Part shown: positions 52,431 to 60,258 of the stretch, piece after piece
How positions within the stretch are numbered: the stretch's first letter is position 1
Layout of the letters: the number at the start of each line of letters is the position of its first letter
Assembly (NCBI RefSeq): GCF_000374365.1
Contig: NZ_KB894119.1
Span: 62,001-126,000 of the forward strand
DNA: 64,000 bases
Direction of reading: 5' to 3'
From: Bacteroides gallinarum DSM 18171 = JCM 13658
GTDB lineage: Bacteria > Bacteroidota > Bacteroidia > Bacteroidales > Bacteroidaceae
Notes under the pieces: model-generated
Databases searched by the model: none
What the model was told of the DNA's origin: nothing
The model's input: the letters and a program-made list of their open reading frames with translations, nothing else
Translations under genes and position numbers: made by a program

Positions 52431-53387
52431 ATGAAAAAATTAGTAATTGCCCTGATGTTGGGCGCTGCCGCAGTTACGGCTTCCGCCCAAGTAAATTACA
52501 CTTTACAGACGGCCTGCCACCCGCAGGATGTAAAGCACTATGATACGCAACGTCTTCGTAGCGCCTTTATGATGAGCAAGGTAATGGCTCCGGATGAAAT
52601 CAACGTAACTTATACGCTCTACGACCGTTTGATTTACGGAGGCGCAATGCCTGTAAACAAAGTGTTGAAGCTGGAAACTTTCCGTGAGCTGGGTCCGGAA
52701 ATCACTTACTTCCTCGAACGCCGCGAGCTGGGCGTCATCAATACCGGTGGTGACGGAGTAGTTACCGTAGACGGTAAAGAATACCCCATGAAATACAAAG
52801 AAGCGCTCTACGTAGGTTGCGGCAACAAAGAAGTTACTTTCAAAAGCAACGATGCAGCCAATCCCGCAAAATTCTATATCAACTCGGCTCCGGCTTACAA
52901 GCACTACGTTACCCAGTTGATCACGACCGATGCCAAACTCCAGAAAGCCAATCCTAAGAAATACGCCTTGGGTATCTCCGACCATTACGGAAAAATGGAA
53001 GACAGCAACGACCGTGTCGTAAACCAACTGATTGTAAAAGACGTTCTGGAAAGAGTGAAAGACGGCGGTACGAACCAGTTGCAAATGGGGCTTACCGAAC
53101 TCGCTCCCGGTTCCGTATGGAACACCATGCCCGCTCACACCCACACACGCCGCATGGAAGCTTACTACTACTTCAACCTGTCGGCAGGAAACGCCATCTG
53201 CCACTTAATGGGTGAACCGCAGGAAGAACGCCTCATATGGTTGCACAACGAACAGGCTATCACTTCTCCCGAATGGAGCATCCATGCAGCCGCAGGAACC
53301 AGCAACTACACCTTTATCTGGGGTATGGCAGGCGAAAACCTGAAATACAGCGATAAAGACGAAATCAAATACCTGGATATGAAATAA
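52431..53387 (+). CDS. kduI: 5-dehydro-4-deoxy-D-glucuronate isomerase KduI with an N-terminal signal peptide
   Basis: A 318-residue cupin-type isomerase converting DKI to DKII (3-deoxy-D-glycero-2,5-hexodiulosonate) in uronate catabolism. The core matches E. coli KduI (278 aa) from about residue 21 onward. The metal ligands are His236, His238 and Glu243 in [16 protein letters not shown], and His285 in [26 protein letters not shown] is a family mark. The first 20 residues, [19 protein letters not shown] after Met, are a textbook Sec signal ending in A-S-A-Q. No alternative start restores a cytosolic form. It is predicted to act in the periplasm, which is unusual. It has its own terminator. 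Confidence 0.93.
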   Translation: MKKLVIALMLGAAAVTASAQVNYTLQTACHPQDVKHYDTQRLRSAFMMSKVMAPDEINVTYTLYDRLIYGGAMPVNKVLKLETFRELGPEITYFLERRELGVINTGGDGVVTVDGKEYPMKYKEALYVGCGNKEVTFKSNDAANPAKFYINSAPAYKHYVTQLITTDAKLQKANPKKYALGISDHYGKMEDSNDRVVNQLIVKDVLERVKDGGTNQLQMGLTELAPGSVWNTMPAHTHTRRMEAYYYFNLSAGNAICHLMGEPQEERLIWLHNEQAITSPEWSIHAAAGTSNYTFIWGMAGENLKYSDKDEIKYLDMK

Positions 53388-53401
53388 CATCCATAAACAA
53401 G

Positions 53402-53439
53402 AAATAGGCATAGTTGTTCACAGCTATGCCTATTTTTGT
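53402..53439 (+). terminator. Terminator after kduI
   Basis: AAATAGGCATAG (53402-53413) pairs perfectly with CTATGCCTATTT (53424-53435), followed by TTG within a TTTTT run. It isolates the EIIC-kduI operon from the ExuT-like gene. Confidence 0.85.
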
Positions 53440-53494
53440 CATTTTCTCCATGATTTACACCAAATATTACACACACACATAACACGAGAACGCG

Positions 53495-53502
53495 TAATTT
53501 TG
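53495..53502 (+). promoter_or_regulatory. -7 element for the ExuT-like gene
   Basis: TAATTTTG matches TAnnTTTG and lies 27 bp before the ATG at 53530. No -33 TTTG is seen. Confidence 0.5.
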
Positions 53503-53529
53503 CAACATTAAAATAATAAATCTATTATC

Positions 53530-55002
53530 ATGAGTACAATTCAGAACACACTGGGCAAGATGTCCAACTATCGCTGGACCATTTGCGCCATGTTATTCTT
53601 CGCGACAACAGTTAACTATCTCGACCGCCAGGTACTATCGCTTACCTGGAAAGATTTTATCGCTCCGGAATTCCACTGGACCGACTCCCACTACGGAGAC
53701 ATCACCGCTATTTTTTCTATCGTATATGCTATCGCCAACCTATTCGCAGGTCGTTTTATAGACTGGATGGGTACTAAAAAAGGATACATCTGGGCAATCG
53801 GCGTATGGTCCTTAGGAGCCTGCCTCCACGCAGCCTGCGGCTGGGCTACCGAACACGTGGTGGGTATCCATGACGCAGCCGCAATGATTTCCGCCACAGG
53901 CGCCGTAGCATCCACCATTGCTATCACGAGCGTATACTTTTTTATCGCAGCCCGTGTAGTACTGAGCATCGGTGAAGCCGGCAACTTCCCGGCAGCCATT
54001 AAAGTCACTGCCGAATACTTCCCTAAAAAAGACCGTGCATTTTCCACATCCATATTCAATGCCGGCGCTACGGTAGGCGCACTGGCAGCTCCGGTTACCA
54101 TTCCTCCCCTGGCACGTTATTTTCAGAGTATCGGCGTAGGCAACGGCTGGGAAATGGCATTCATCGTGATAGGTGCCTTGGGATTCGTATGGATGGGCAT
54201 GTGGATGTTCATGTATAAGAAGCCGAACGAAAATCCCCATGTCAATGCAGCCGAGCTCGCTTACATAGAGCAGGATAAGCTGACAGATGAAAAAAGCAGC
54301 ACCGATACGGAGGAAGAAAAGGAAGAAAAGAAAATGACATTCCTCCAATGCCTGAAATACCGCCAGGCATGGGCATTCGCTATCGGTAAGTTCATGACAG
54401 ACGGCGTATGGTGGTTCTTCCTGTTCTGGACTCCCGCCTATATCTCGGACGTCTACGGTTTCTCGTCCGACAGCGGAACCGCACAATTACTGATTTTCGT
54501 ACTCTACGCTATCACCATGCTGTCCATTTACGGCGGTAAACTGCCTACTATCATTATCAACAAGACAGGCATGAACCCTTACGCCGCACGTATGCGCGCC
54601 ATGTTCATCTTCGCCTTGTTCCCCCTGCTTGCACTGTTTGCACAGCCGCTCGGCGCATACTCCTACTGGTTCCCTATCATCATAATAGGTATTGCGGGCG
54701 CCGCTCACCAGTCATGGTCGGCAAACATCTACTCCGTAGTAGGCGATATGTTCCCCAAGAGTGCGGTAGCCACTATCATCGGTTTGGGAGGTATGGCAGG
54801 CGGTATAGGTTCGTTCTTCATCAACAAAGGTTCCGGTATGCTGTTCGATTACGCCGGCACTACCAATATGACCTTTATGGGCTTCGAAGGAAAACCTGCC
54901 GGATATTTCGTGATATTCTGCATATGCGCGGTAGCTTACCTCATCGGCTGGATAATCATGAAAGCACTGGTTCCGAAGTACAAACCTATCGTATTGAACT
55001 GA
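53530..55002 (+). CDS. ExuT-like MFS hexuronate transporter
   Basis: A 490-residue major facilitator of the anion:cation symporter (ACS) group that includes ExuT and UxuP-type hexuronate transporters. The family opening is YRWTICAMLFFATTVNYLDRQVLSL. RVVLSIGEAGNFPAAIKVTAEYFPKKDRA and STSIFNAGATVGALAAP are typical ExuT motifs, and WWFFLFWTPAYI follows the central loop. That loop is unusually acidic and lysine-rich (TDEKSSTDTEEEKEEKK). Galacturonate or unsaturated-uronate uptake is likely from homology and from the surrounding pectin genes. It is transcribed from its own promoter and ended by a strong terminator. Confidence 0.9.
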   Translation: MSTIQNTLGKMSNYRWTICAMLFFATTVNYLDRQVLSLTWKDFIAPEFHWTDSHYGDITAIFSIVYAIANLFAGRFIDWMGTKKGYIWAIGVWSLGACLHAACGWATEHVVGIHDAAAMISATGAVASTIAITSVYFFIAARVVLSIGEAGNFPAAIKVTAEYFPKKDRAFSTSIFNAGATVGALAAPVTIPPLARYFQSIGVGNGWEMAFIVIGALGFVWMGMWMFMYKKPNENPHVNAAELAYIEQDKLTDEKSSTDTEEEKEEKKMTFLQCLKYRQAWAFAIGKFMTDGVWWFFLFWTPAYISDVYGFSSDSGTAQLLIFVLYAITMLSIYGGKLPTIIINKTGMNPYAARMRAMFIFALFPLLALFAQPLGAYSYWFPIIIIGIAGAAHQSWSANIYSVVGDMFPKSAVATIIGLGGMAGGIGSFFINKGSGMLFDYAGTTNMTFMGFEGKPAGYFVIFCICAVAYLIGWIIMKALVPKYKPIVLN

Positions 55003-55022
55003 TATAAATAAAACATACACAT

Positions 55023-55064
55023 ACAGAAAAGCCCTTTCGCATGAAAGGGCTTTTCTGTTCTTTT
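55023..55064 (+). terminator. Strong terminator after the ExuT-like gene
   Basis: ACAGAAAAGCCCTTTC (55023-55038) pairs perfectly with GAAAGGGCTTTTCTGT (55043-55058) around a GCAT loop, followed by TCTTTT. The A-run on the other side makes it usable in both directions. Confidence 0.9.
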
Positions 55065-55113
55065 ACGGTCGTATCCATAAAGAGGAAAAACCGGTAAAGA
55101 CAACCTCAAGGCG

Positions 55114-55182
55114 AAAAAAAGGGAAGTCTCACGACTTCCACAATTCTTCTAACCTTAAATCTAAATCTCTATGAAAAAAACG
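55114..55182 (-). ncRNA. Probable small RNA (about 65-70 nt) with its own promoter and terminator
   Basis: On the minus strand TATATTTG (55188-55195) is a perfect -7 element, so transcription would start near 55181. The transcript runs through a conserved-looking segment (TTTAGATTTAAGGTTAGAAG) and ends in a perfect hairpin, GGAAGTC/GACTTCC with a GTGA loop (55133-55139 with 55122-55128), followed by seven T. There is no ORF of note. I recall near-identical hairpin-plus-leader sequences in other Bacteroides genomes, but this was not checked. Alternatively it could be the 3' end of the helicase transcript. Confidence 0.5.
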
Positions 55183-55322
55183 TGTTGCAAATATAAGGCT
55201 TTATTACACACGTTGTTATTAATAAAGTCTATAAAGCGAAAGAAAATATTTAAGATTTACTAAACGATAGGCAGATAGCAGATTACAGAAAACCGGAACA
55301 TCCCGTTTCCTCTTGTTTCACC

Positions 55323-58300
55323 TTACAATCCGCAGCTTTTCAACAGCCGGCAGTAGATAGGATTCTGTTTCAGCAAGAGGGGCACTCCGGTTATGAACAT
55401 CTGCCTGCGCGCCCTGGTTAGCGCCACATTCAGCTTGCGGTCTATCTGTACTCCGTTCTCCTCTGTCAGATTAGCAAGAAACCTCAACTGATACGTTCTG
55501 TTCACGCAGAAAGAGTAAATGATGACATCCCGCTCACTCCCCTGGAAACGCTCCACCGTATCTACCAGGACATCATTCAGGACACTAATCCCCATAGCAG
55601 CTATCTCTTTCTTAATCAAAGCTATCTGACTGCGATAAGGAGTAATTATCCCTAAAGTGGAAACAGCGTCGAATCCCTTTCCGGCAGAGGCATACTGCCG
55701 GTACACGGCAGCCGCCAACCGTGCTACAATCCCAGCCTCCGAATGGTTCACCTTGACCGACTGCATGGGAAGCTCGGGTACAGACGGGATAAAGGCGACA
55801 CGGCGCGTAAGCACCCCGGCAAATTCATCGACAGACAGTCCGGGCGATAATTCGAGCATCCCTGTCTGATGTTCCAGCCCTACCGGTTGCAACAGTCCGC
55901 CGTAAAAGGCATGATTCGGAAAAGCCGCCACCTCCACATTCATACGCCCCTGGCGGCAAAGCATATCGAGGGAACGGAAAGAGGAAAAGGAATGCTCGGA
56001 AACAGGACTTTCCAAACATTCTGCCGCCTGCCTGCCGGTTATACTCCGGTAAAGGCGTTCGAACAGAGAATCTTTCAGGTTGTACAAACCGATACCCCGT
56101 AGCCCCTCATCGTGCACCTCCGACTGCTCCGGCGACTGAAGCACCACCGCCGGAAGCTGCTTATGGTCGCCTATCAGGATAAACTTGCCGATAGCATTTC
56201 CGCCGGAAGCACCGCGCATGCAAAGCAGCCCCAACAGTTGCGGTTCCAGTATCTGGGTAGCCTCATCTATCAGAGCCACATCAAACGTTTTCAGTCGGAA
56301 CAGTTCGCTCCTGGAAGAAAGAGTAGCCACCGTACCTACGAAAATACGGCATCGAGCCATGCGTTCCTGCACCTCACGGCGCGTAGAACAAGGCTCCAAT
56401 ACATTCCCTATCAGATACGGGCGGTAAGCCCCGTCACATGACAACTCGCTGCCGATGCGTATAAAGTCCACCTCCGGCGTAATGGCAACCAACATCTTGC
56501 ATATCTCGTCCACCGCCCGGTTGGTGTACGAAAGCAGCAGGATTTCCTTTCCCTCCCGGTAGAAAGCCTCCACCATGCTGCGCAAGGCGCGGGAAGTTTT
56601 GCCCGTTCCCGGAGGGCCTACCAACAGGAAGTAATCGCCGGCAGCCCGCGCCTTCAGGGTGATACGCGCAAAGTCATCGGGAGCCGCGGCTATGGCACTG
56701 TCCAAAGAAGTGTCGAATACCGGCGGACGCCGGTTCAGCAGCAAGTCCCGGCGTTCTTTCGTGGCATCGAGAAAAGCCGCCAGCCCTCCGTACATGCTAC
56801 GGAAAGAAGTATCCATATAATCGTGTTCTATCGCATAACGGCTATCCACCGGCAGTACTCCGGCATTCTGCTGTGCAGCACGAAGCCGGATACGGACATC
56901 GCTATCGGAAATATGCTCGATACTCCCCTTAAATACCATTTTGCAGGTTACATTATCCTCGGCGGTATTCCGTTCGTACAAAACCACGGCATCCCCCTGT
57001 CTGAAATTGGGCAACACACCGGTATCCTTATGCGTGCGTTCCAGTAGCAGATAAGGCCGGTGAACATCCGCCGCACCGTTCTGCCGTATCACCAAGTCAT
57101 ACAAAATCTCCCCGTTCCCGCTTTTCTCCGCCAATGTAGAGAGCCACAAAGCCGCTGCACCGGCACGTCCCTCATAATCCGTGTCGCCCGATTTCGAAGT
57201 ATAAAGTTCCTTGGTTATAAAGTTGTACAACGCATAGAAATAAGCCTGCTCCAGCGGCGACAGCGCACGGAGCTTTTGCGTCACAGCATCGATAGAAGGA
57301 TGCAGGTAACGTTTCCACAACACATTATCGAGCTTCCGTTCATTCAGGATTTCCGGCCTGATGTCCTGCAAACGCTCCGCCGTATATTGCAGGCTGTTGT
57401 GCAACTGGATACCATACTCATTCGCCACGATACGGTTGCGCACATCCATTACCCGGCGCAGCATCGCCCACGAGGGACGTGCCGGATAAAGCAACGGATA
57501 GCGCGTATAAAGCAGGTACGATTTCACCCGGCGGTGGTCTTTCCCCATTGCATACTCCAGTACTGCCTGATACAACAACATCTGCACCTTATTATTCTCC
57601 TTCGGCTCCACCTTGCCCCGGATAGCATACTCATCCGCTTTGCCCGACTTCATTTCGATGAAAGACGACATATCGCGCTGCATATAGTCCAGCCGCCCCT
57701 GCAAGCCCAATGCCTCACAGATATAAGAAGGCTCCAGCACCGCATCCGTTTTGTCCAGCTCGTACCCCGCAGCCCGGAAAGTCTCCGTAACCGTTTGCCG
57801 GATATGGTCGAAATGCCGCTTGCAATCGGTAAAAAACTCACGCTCTTTCTCCCTGTCACGCAAATCGGCGCAGGCGGCAAGCTCGATTGGATAGGTACGG
57901 AACGCCTTCTTCATACACGCCATATAATCGGGCTCGCCTTCCGCATGAATCCACTCGTCCAGAAAGAGGTTGGCTATATTACCCAGCAGGAGCGGGCGGG
58001 TATTGCTACCGGACGCCTGCAACCTTGCCAGCATATAATTGGCGGGATGATGCCCGTACTCCCTGAAACACTCTGCCAGCGTACTGATATCGAGCAGGTA
58101 ATCGGGCTCCAGGACGATAAAGGAAGGTGTAAGCACCCTCTGCCCATCGACCGCCACATCCAGCAGATTAACCCGGGCATGCCGCCACAACACACTGCAA
58201 GTCCCGGCAAATTCATCATTCACCTGCGGCACATTATAACGCACCCGTAACGGCTCGTCCGCCACAGTATCCACGGGCAACACATACAGAAAAGTATCAT

Positions 58301-58748
58301 CGGCATACTGGAAGCTGACGCGCATACGGCGTACACGCTCTTTCGGCATGGGAGCCGTGATATAGGTGGCATCGGCACGGGGAAGTAGCCGGTACAACTC
58401 CGCCGGAATGTCCTCGCCGGTCAAGCGCTTTACAAAAAAAGACAATGTTTTGGCATCGCGCAGCAGTTGCTCGCGCACGGGAGTAGACTGGCGGTTCAGC
58501 ACGGCATTGGAGGTAAGCCTGAACGTGTGCAGGCGGTTCTGCTCTACGACAGAAAGCCCGAGCTTGGCAGCTACGAAATTGATACGTGCGGAAAGGTCGG
58601 TCATTTGCAGGCTGCTGTCCGCCATTTGCGTACGGCACAAATGTTCGAGCAACTCCCGCAACTGCCGGTAAGCCGTTCCCAGGGCAGTATCCTCCACCCC
58701 ACAGGCAGCCGATAGCAAATTGAAATATTCCCTTACCTCCGTATTCAT
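55323..58748 (-). CDS. Dna2-like nuclease-helicase (RecB-type nuclease fused to SF1B helicase)
   Basis: A 1141-residue DNA-processing enzyme. The N-terminal half contains a PD-(D/E)xK nuclease: Asp354 in QGRLDYM, Glu365-x-Lys367 in FIEMKSGKA, and the RecB-family Gln389/Tyr393 in KVQMLLYQAV. The C-terminal half is an SF1 helicase: Walker A GPPGTGKTS (711-719), YTNRAVDEI, DEAT (828-831), GDHKQLP, and the last motifs VERFQGSERDVIIYSF and NVALTRARR. This order resembles eukaryotic Dna2, which cuts flaps and resects ends; I see no obvious four-cysteine iron-sulfur motif. It starts within the tatC stop (4-bp ATGA overlap). Role is inferred as repair or end-processing. Confidence 0.85.
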   Translation of the reverse strand: MNTEVREYFNLLSAACGVEDTALGTAYRQLRELLEHLCRTQMADSSLQMTDLSARINFVAAKLGLSVVEQNRLHTFRLTSNAVLNRQSTPVREQLLRDAKTLSFFVKRLTGEDIPAELYRLLPRADATYITAPMPKERVRRMRVSFQYADDTFLYVLPVDTVADEPLRVRYNVPQVNDEFAGTCSVLWRHARVNLLDVAVDGQRVLTPSFIVLEPDYLLDISTLAECFREYGHHPANYMLARLQASGSNTRPLLLGNIANLFLDEWIHAEGEPDYMACMKKAFRTYPIELAACADLRDREKEREFFTDCKRHFDHIRQTVTETFRAAGYELDKTDAVLEPSYICEALGLQGRLDYMQRDMSSFIEMKSGKADEYAIRGKVEPKENNKVQMLLYQAVLEYAMGKDHRRVKSYLLYTRYPLLYPARPSWAMLRRVMDVRNRIVANEYGIQLHNSLQYTAERLQDIRPEILNERKLDNVLWKRYLHPSIDAVTQKLRALSPLEQAYFYALYNFITKELYTSKSGDTDYEGRAGAAALWLSTLAEKSGNGEILYDLVIRQNGAADVHRPYLLLERTHKDTGVLPNFRQGDAVVLYERNTAEDNVTCKMVFKGSIEHISDSDVRIRLRAAQQNAGVLPVDSRYAIEHDYMDTSFRSMYGGLAAFLDATKERRDLLLNRRPPVFDTSLDSAIAAAPDDFARITLKARAAGDYFLLVGPPGTGKTSRALRSMVEAFYREGKEILLLSYTNRAVDEICKMLVAITPEVDFIRIGSELSCDGAYRPYLIGNVLEPCSTRREVQERMARCRIFVGTVATLSSRSELFRLKTFDVALIDEATQILEPQLLGLLCMRGASGGNAIGKFILIGDHKQLPAVVLQSPEQSEVHDEGLRGIGLYNLKDSLFERLYRSITGRQAAECLESPVSEHSFSSFRSLDMLCRQGRMNVEVAAFPNHAFYGGLLQPVGLEHQTGMLELSPGLSVDEFAGVLTRRVAFIPSVPELPMQSVKVNHSEAGIVARLAAAVYRQYASAGKGFDAVSTLGIITPYRSQIALIKKEIAAMGISVLNDVLVDTVERFQGSERDVIIYSFCVNRTYQLRFLANLTEENGVQIDRKLNVALTRARRQMFITGVPLLLKQNPIYCRLLKSCGL

Positions 58749-59581
58749 TCCCCGTCTTTCTCTACTGCCGCTTCCGCCAACTCTCCGCGCTCTTCCGTCT
58801 TTTTATCCTTAATCATCAGGATACTCATCTCATAAAGCAGATAAAGCGGCACGGCAACCACCGTCAACGTAAAGGGGTCGCCCGTAGGCGTTATGACAGC
58901 GGCAGCGATAACGATTATGACTACCGCATGGCGGCGGTATTTGCGCAAAAGCGTTTTGTGCACCAGCCCCAGCAGGGAAAGCAGCCACGTTACCAGCGGA
59001 AGTTCGAAGGCCAGCCCCATGCAAAGTACCAGCATCATAAAGTTATCGATATACGAATTAAGGGAAATTTGGTTCTCTATGGCCGCACTCAACTGATAAG
59101 TAGAAAGGAAACGCAAGGTCAGCGGATAAACCATGAAATAACCCAGCAATACGCCCAGGAAAAACATTACCGTCCCCACGCACAGCGCCTTCTTCACCCC
59201 TCTGCGTTCGCCCGGATAGAGTGCCGGGCTGATAAACCGCCATATCTCGAAGAAAATATAAGGTGCAGCAGTTACCACCGACATCCAGAAAGCCGTAGAC
59301 ATATGGATAAAGAAAGGAGCCGCCAGATTGATATTTATCAGCTTCACCCGGAACTCCTGCGTAAAGAACTCATCCTGCAAATCGAATGCCTTTCCGATAT
59401 AGCGCAGCAAGTCATAGAAGATGAAATCGTTGTGGCAAGGCGCCAGCACCACATTATCGAACAGATAAGGCATTGCAATGAAGTAACCCACGGCCAATAC
59501 GAACCATACGCCGAGGATGCGGAACAGCACCCGGCGCAACTCGTCCAAATGGTCCCAGAAGGTTAACTCTTTGTCTGACAT
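58745..59581 (-). CDS. tatC: Sec-independent translocase TatC
   Basis: A 277-residue inner-membrane protein, the receptor component of the twin-arginine pathway for folded proteins. It has the conserved N-terminus MSDKELTFWDHLDELRR, six hydrophobic segments, PYIFFEIWRFISPALYPGERR after segment 2, and FELPLVTWLL later. The periplasmic loop after segment 1 is longer than in E. coli TatC (FDNVVLAPCHNDFIFYDLLRYIGKAFDL), a form common in Bacteroidota. The ATG at 59581 is the family start. It overlaps the nuclease-helicase start by 4 bp, and tatA lies upstream across a long inverted repeat. Confidence 0.95.
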   Translation of the reverse strand: MSDKELTFWDHLDELRRVLFRILGVWFVLAVGYFIAMPYLFDNVVLAPCHNDFIFYDLLRYIGKAFDLQDEFFTQEFRVKLININLAAPFFIHMSTAFWMSVVTAAPYIFFEIWRFISPALYPGERRGVKKALCVGTVMFFLGVLLGYFMVYPLTLRFLSTYQLSAAIENQISLNSYIDNFMMLVLCMGLAFELPLVTWLLSLLGLVHKTLLRKYRRHAVVIIVIAAAVITPTGDPFTLTVVAVPLYLLYEMSILMIKDKKTEERGELAEAAVEKDGE

Positions 59582-59601
59582 TGCATAAAAGGGGAATATC
59601 C

Positions 59602-59817
59602 GGTTCACCACAGAGGGCACAGAGTTTCACAGATTTTTTTATTTTTCTGTACTGTAAGCAGCTGATTATCCAGAGGTACATAACGACCGGATAACTCTTT
59701 CTCTATGCCAAACAGGGAGAACTATCCTTTCGTCCTGCTCTCCTGCCCTACACAGCAGACACAGAACTTTTCCAAGAAGAAAAACTCTGTGAAATCCTGC
59801 GTCCTCTGTGGTGAACC
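59602..59817. repeat. Long imperfect inverted repeat (about 33-bp arms) of the CACAGAGG/CACAGAGT type between tatA and tatC
   Basis: GGTTCACCACAGAGG at 59602-59616, continuing to about 59634, pairs with the arm 59785-59817 with a few mismatches. The loop of about 150 nt contains no gene. The motif resembles dispersed CACAGAG repeats I remember from Bacteroides genomes. It would form a large hairpin inside the tatA-tatC transcript. Confidence 0.75.
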
Positions 59818-59824
59818 TAAAATT

Positions 59825-60049
59825 TTATTTTTTCTCGTCTACCGGCTTATCTACCTCTTCCTTCGCCTTGTTGATTTCGTCTTTAGCCTCGTTCACACCT
59901 TCCTTGAAGCTCTTTACGCCTTTACCCAAACCGCGCATCAGTTCAGGTATTTTCTTACCGCCAAACAGCAACAGGATAACCAGTGCGATGATAATCCATT
60001 CAGAACCGCTGGGCAAAAAGCCTAATAAGAGTAAGTTTGTCATAGTCAT
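59825..60049 (-). CDS. tatA: Twin-arginine translocase pore subunit TatA/E
   Basis: A 74-residue protein with one N-terminal membrane helix ([22 protein letters not shown]), the FGGKKIPEL hinge, an amphipathic helix ([22 protein letters not shown]) and a short charged tail. This is the standard TatA layout, and it assembles the transport pore with TatC. Met1 and Met3 are both possible starts. A TATCTTTG -7 element is at 60070-60077. No second TatA/B-type gene lies here. Confidence 0.95.
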   Translation of the reverse strand: MTMTNLLLLGFLPSGSEWIIIALVILLLFGGKKIPELMRGLGKGVKSFKEGVNEAKDEINKAKEEVDKPVDEKK

Positions 60050-60069
60050 ATTCGGATTAAATTCACCTG

Positions 60070-60077
60070 CAAAGATA
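60070..60077 (-). promoter_or_regulatory. -7 element for tatA
   Basis: The minus strand reads TATCTTTG, matching TAnnTTTG, about 20 bp before the tatA ATG. Confidence 0.5.
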
Positions 60078-60080
60078 AGA

Positions 60081-60117
60081 AGATTTTAGATTTATGATTT
60101 ACGATTTATAATTTATT
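60081..60117. repeat. Heptamer tract GATTTAY between tatA and murF-alr
   Basis: Five head-to-tail units related to GATTTAT or GATTTAC lie upstream of the tatA promoter. No function is visible. The rest of the gap 60118-60258 holds no gene. Confidence 0.6.
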
Positions 60118-60258
60118 CGAAGCCGGAAAGGGATTATATTGCGAGAGTATTATAAGCATCGCATAATACAAGCCCGGCACACAAAACCATAAACCTAAAA
60201 TCGGCAAGCTATGCGGACAGCCTGTAATGCAGCCCGACATTCCAAACCGGAAATCTCC

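Larger units (their letters stand above)
55003..55322. other. 320-bp gap holding a terminator and the putative small RNA
   Basis: Apart from the ExuT terminator and the RNA candidate, the part from 55196 to 55322 is AT-rich with no gene. AACGTGT/ACACGTT-type complementarity is present around 55180-55216 and overlaps the RNA promoter. Confidence 0.5.

Noticed and set aside
57060..58250. Plus-strand ORF (396 codons) opposite the nuclease-helicase
   Set aside because: Antisense to the RecB-type nuclease domain, rich in His, Arg and Ile as expected from a reverse frame, without family features.
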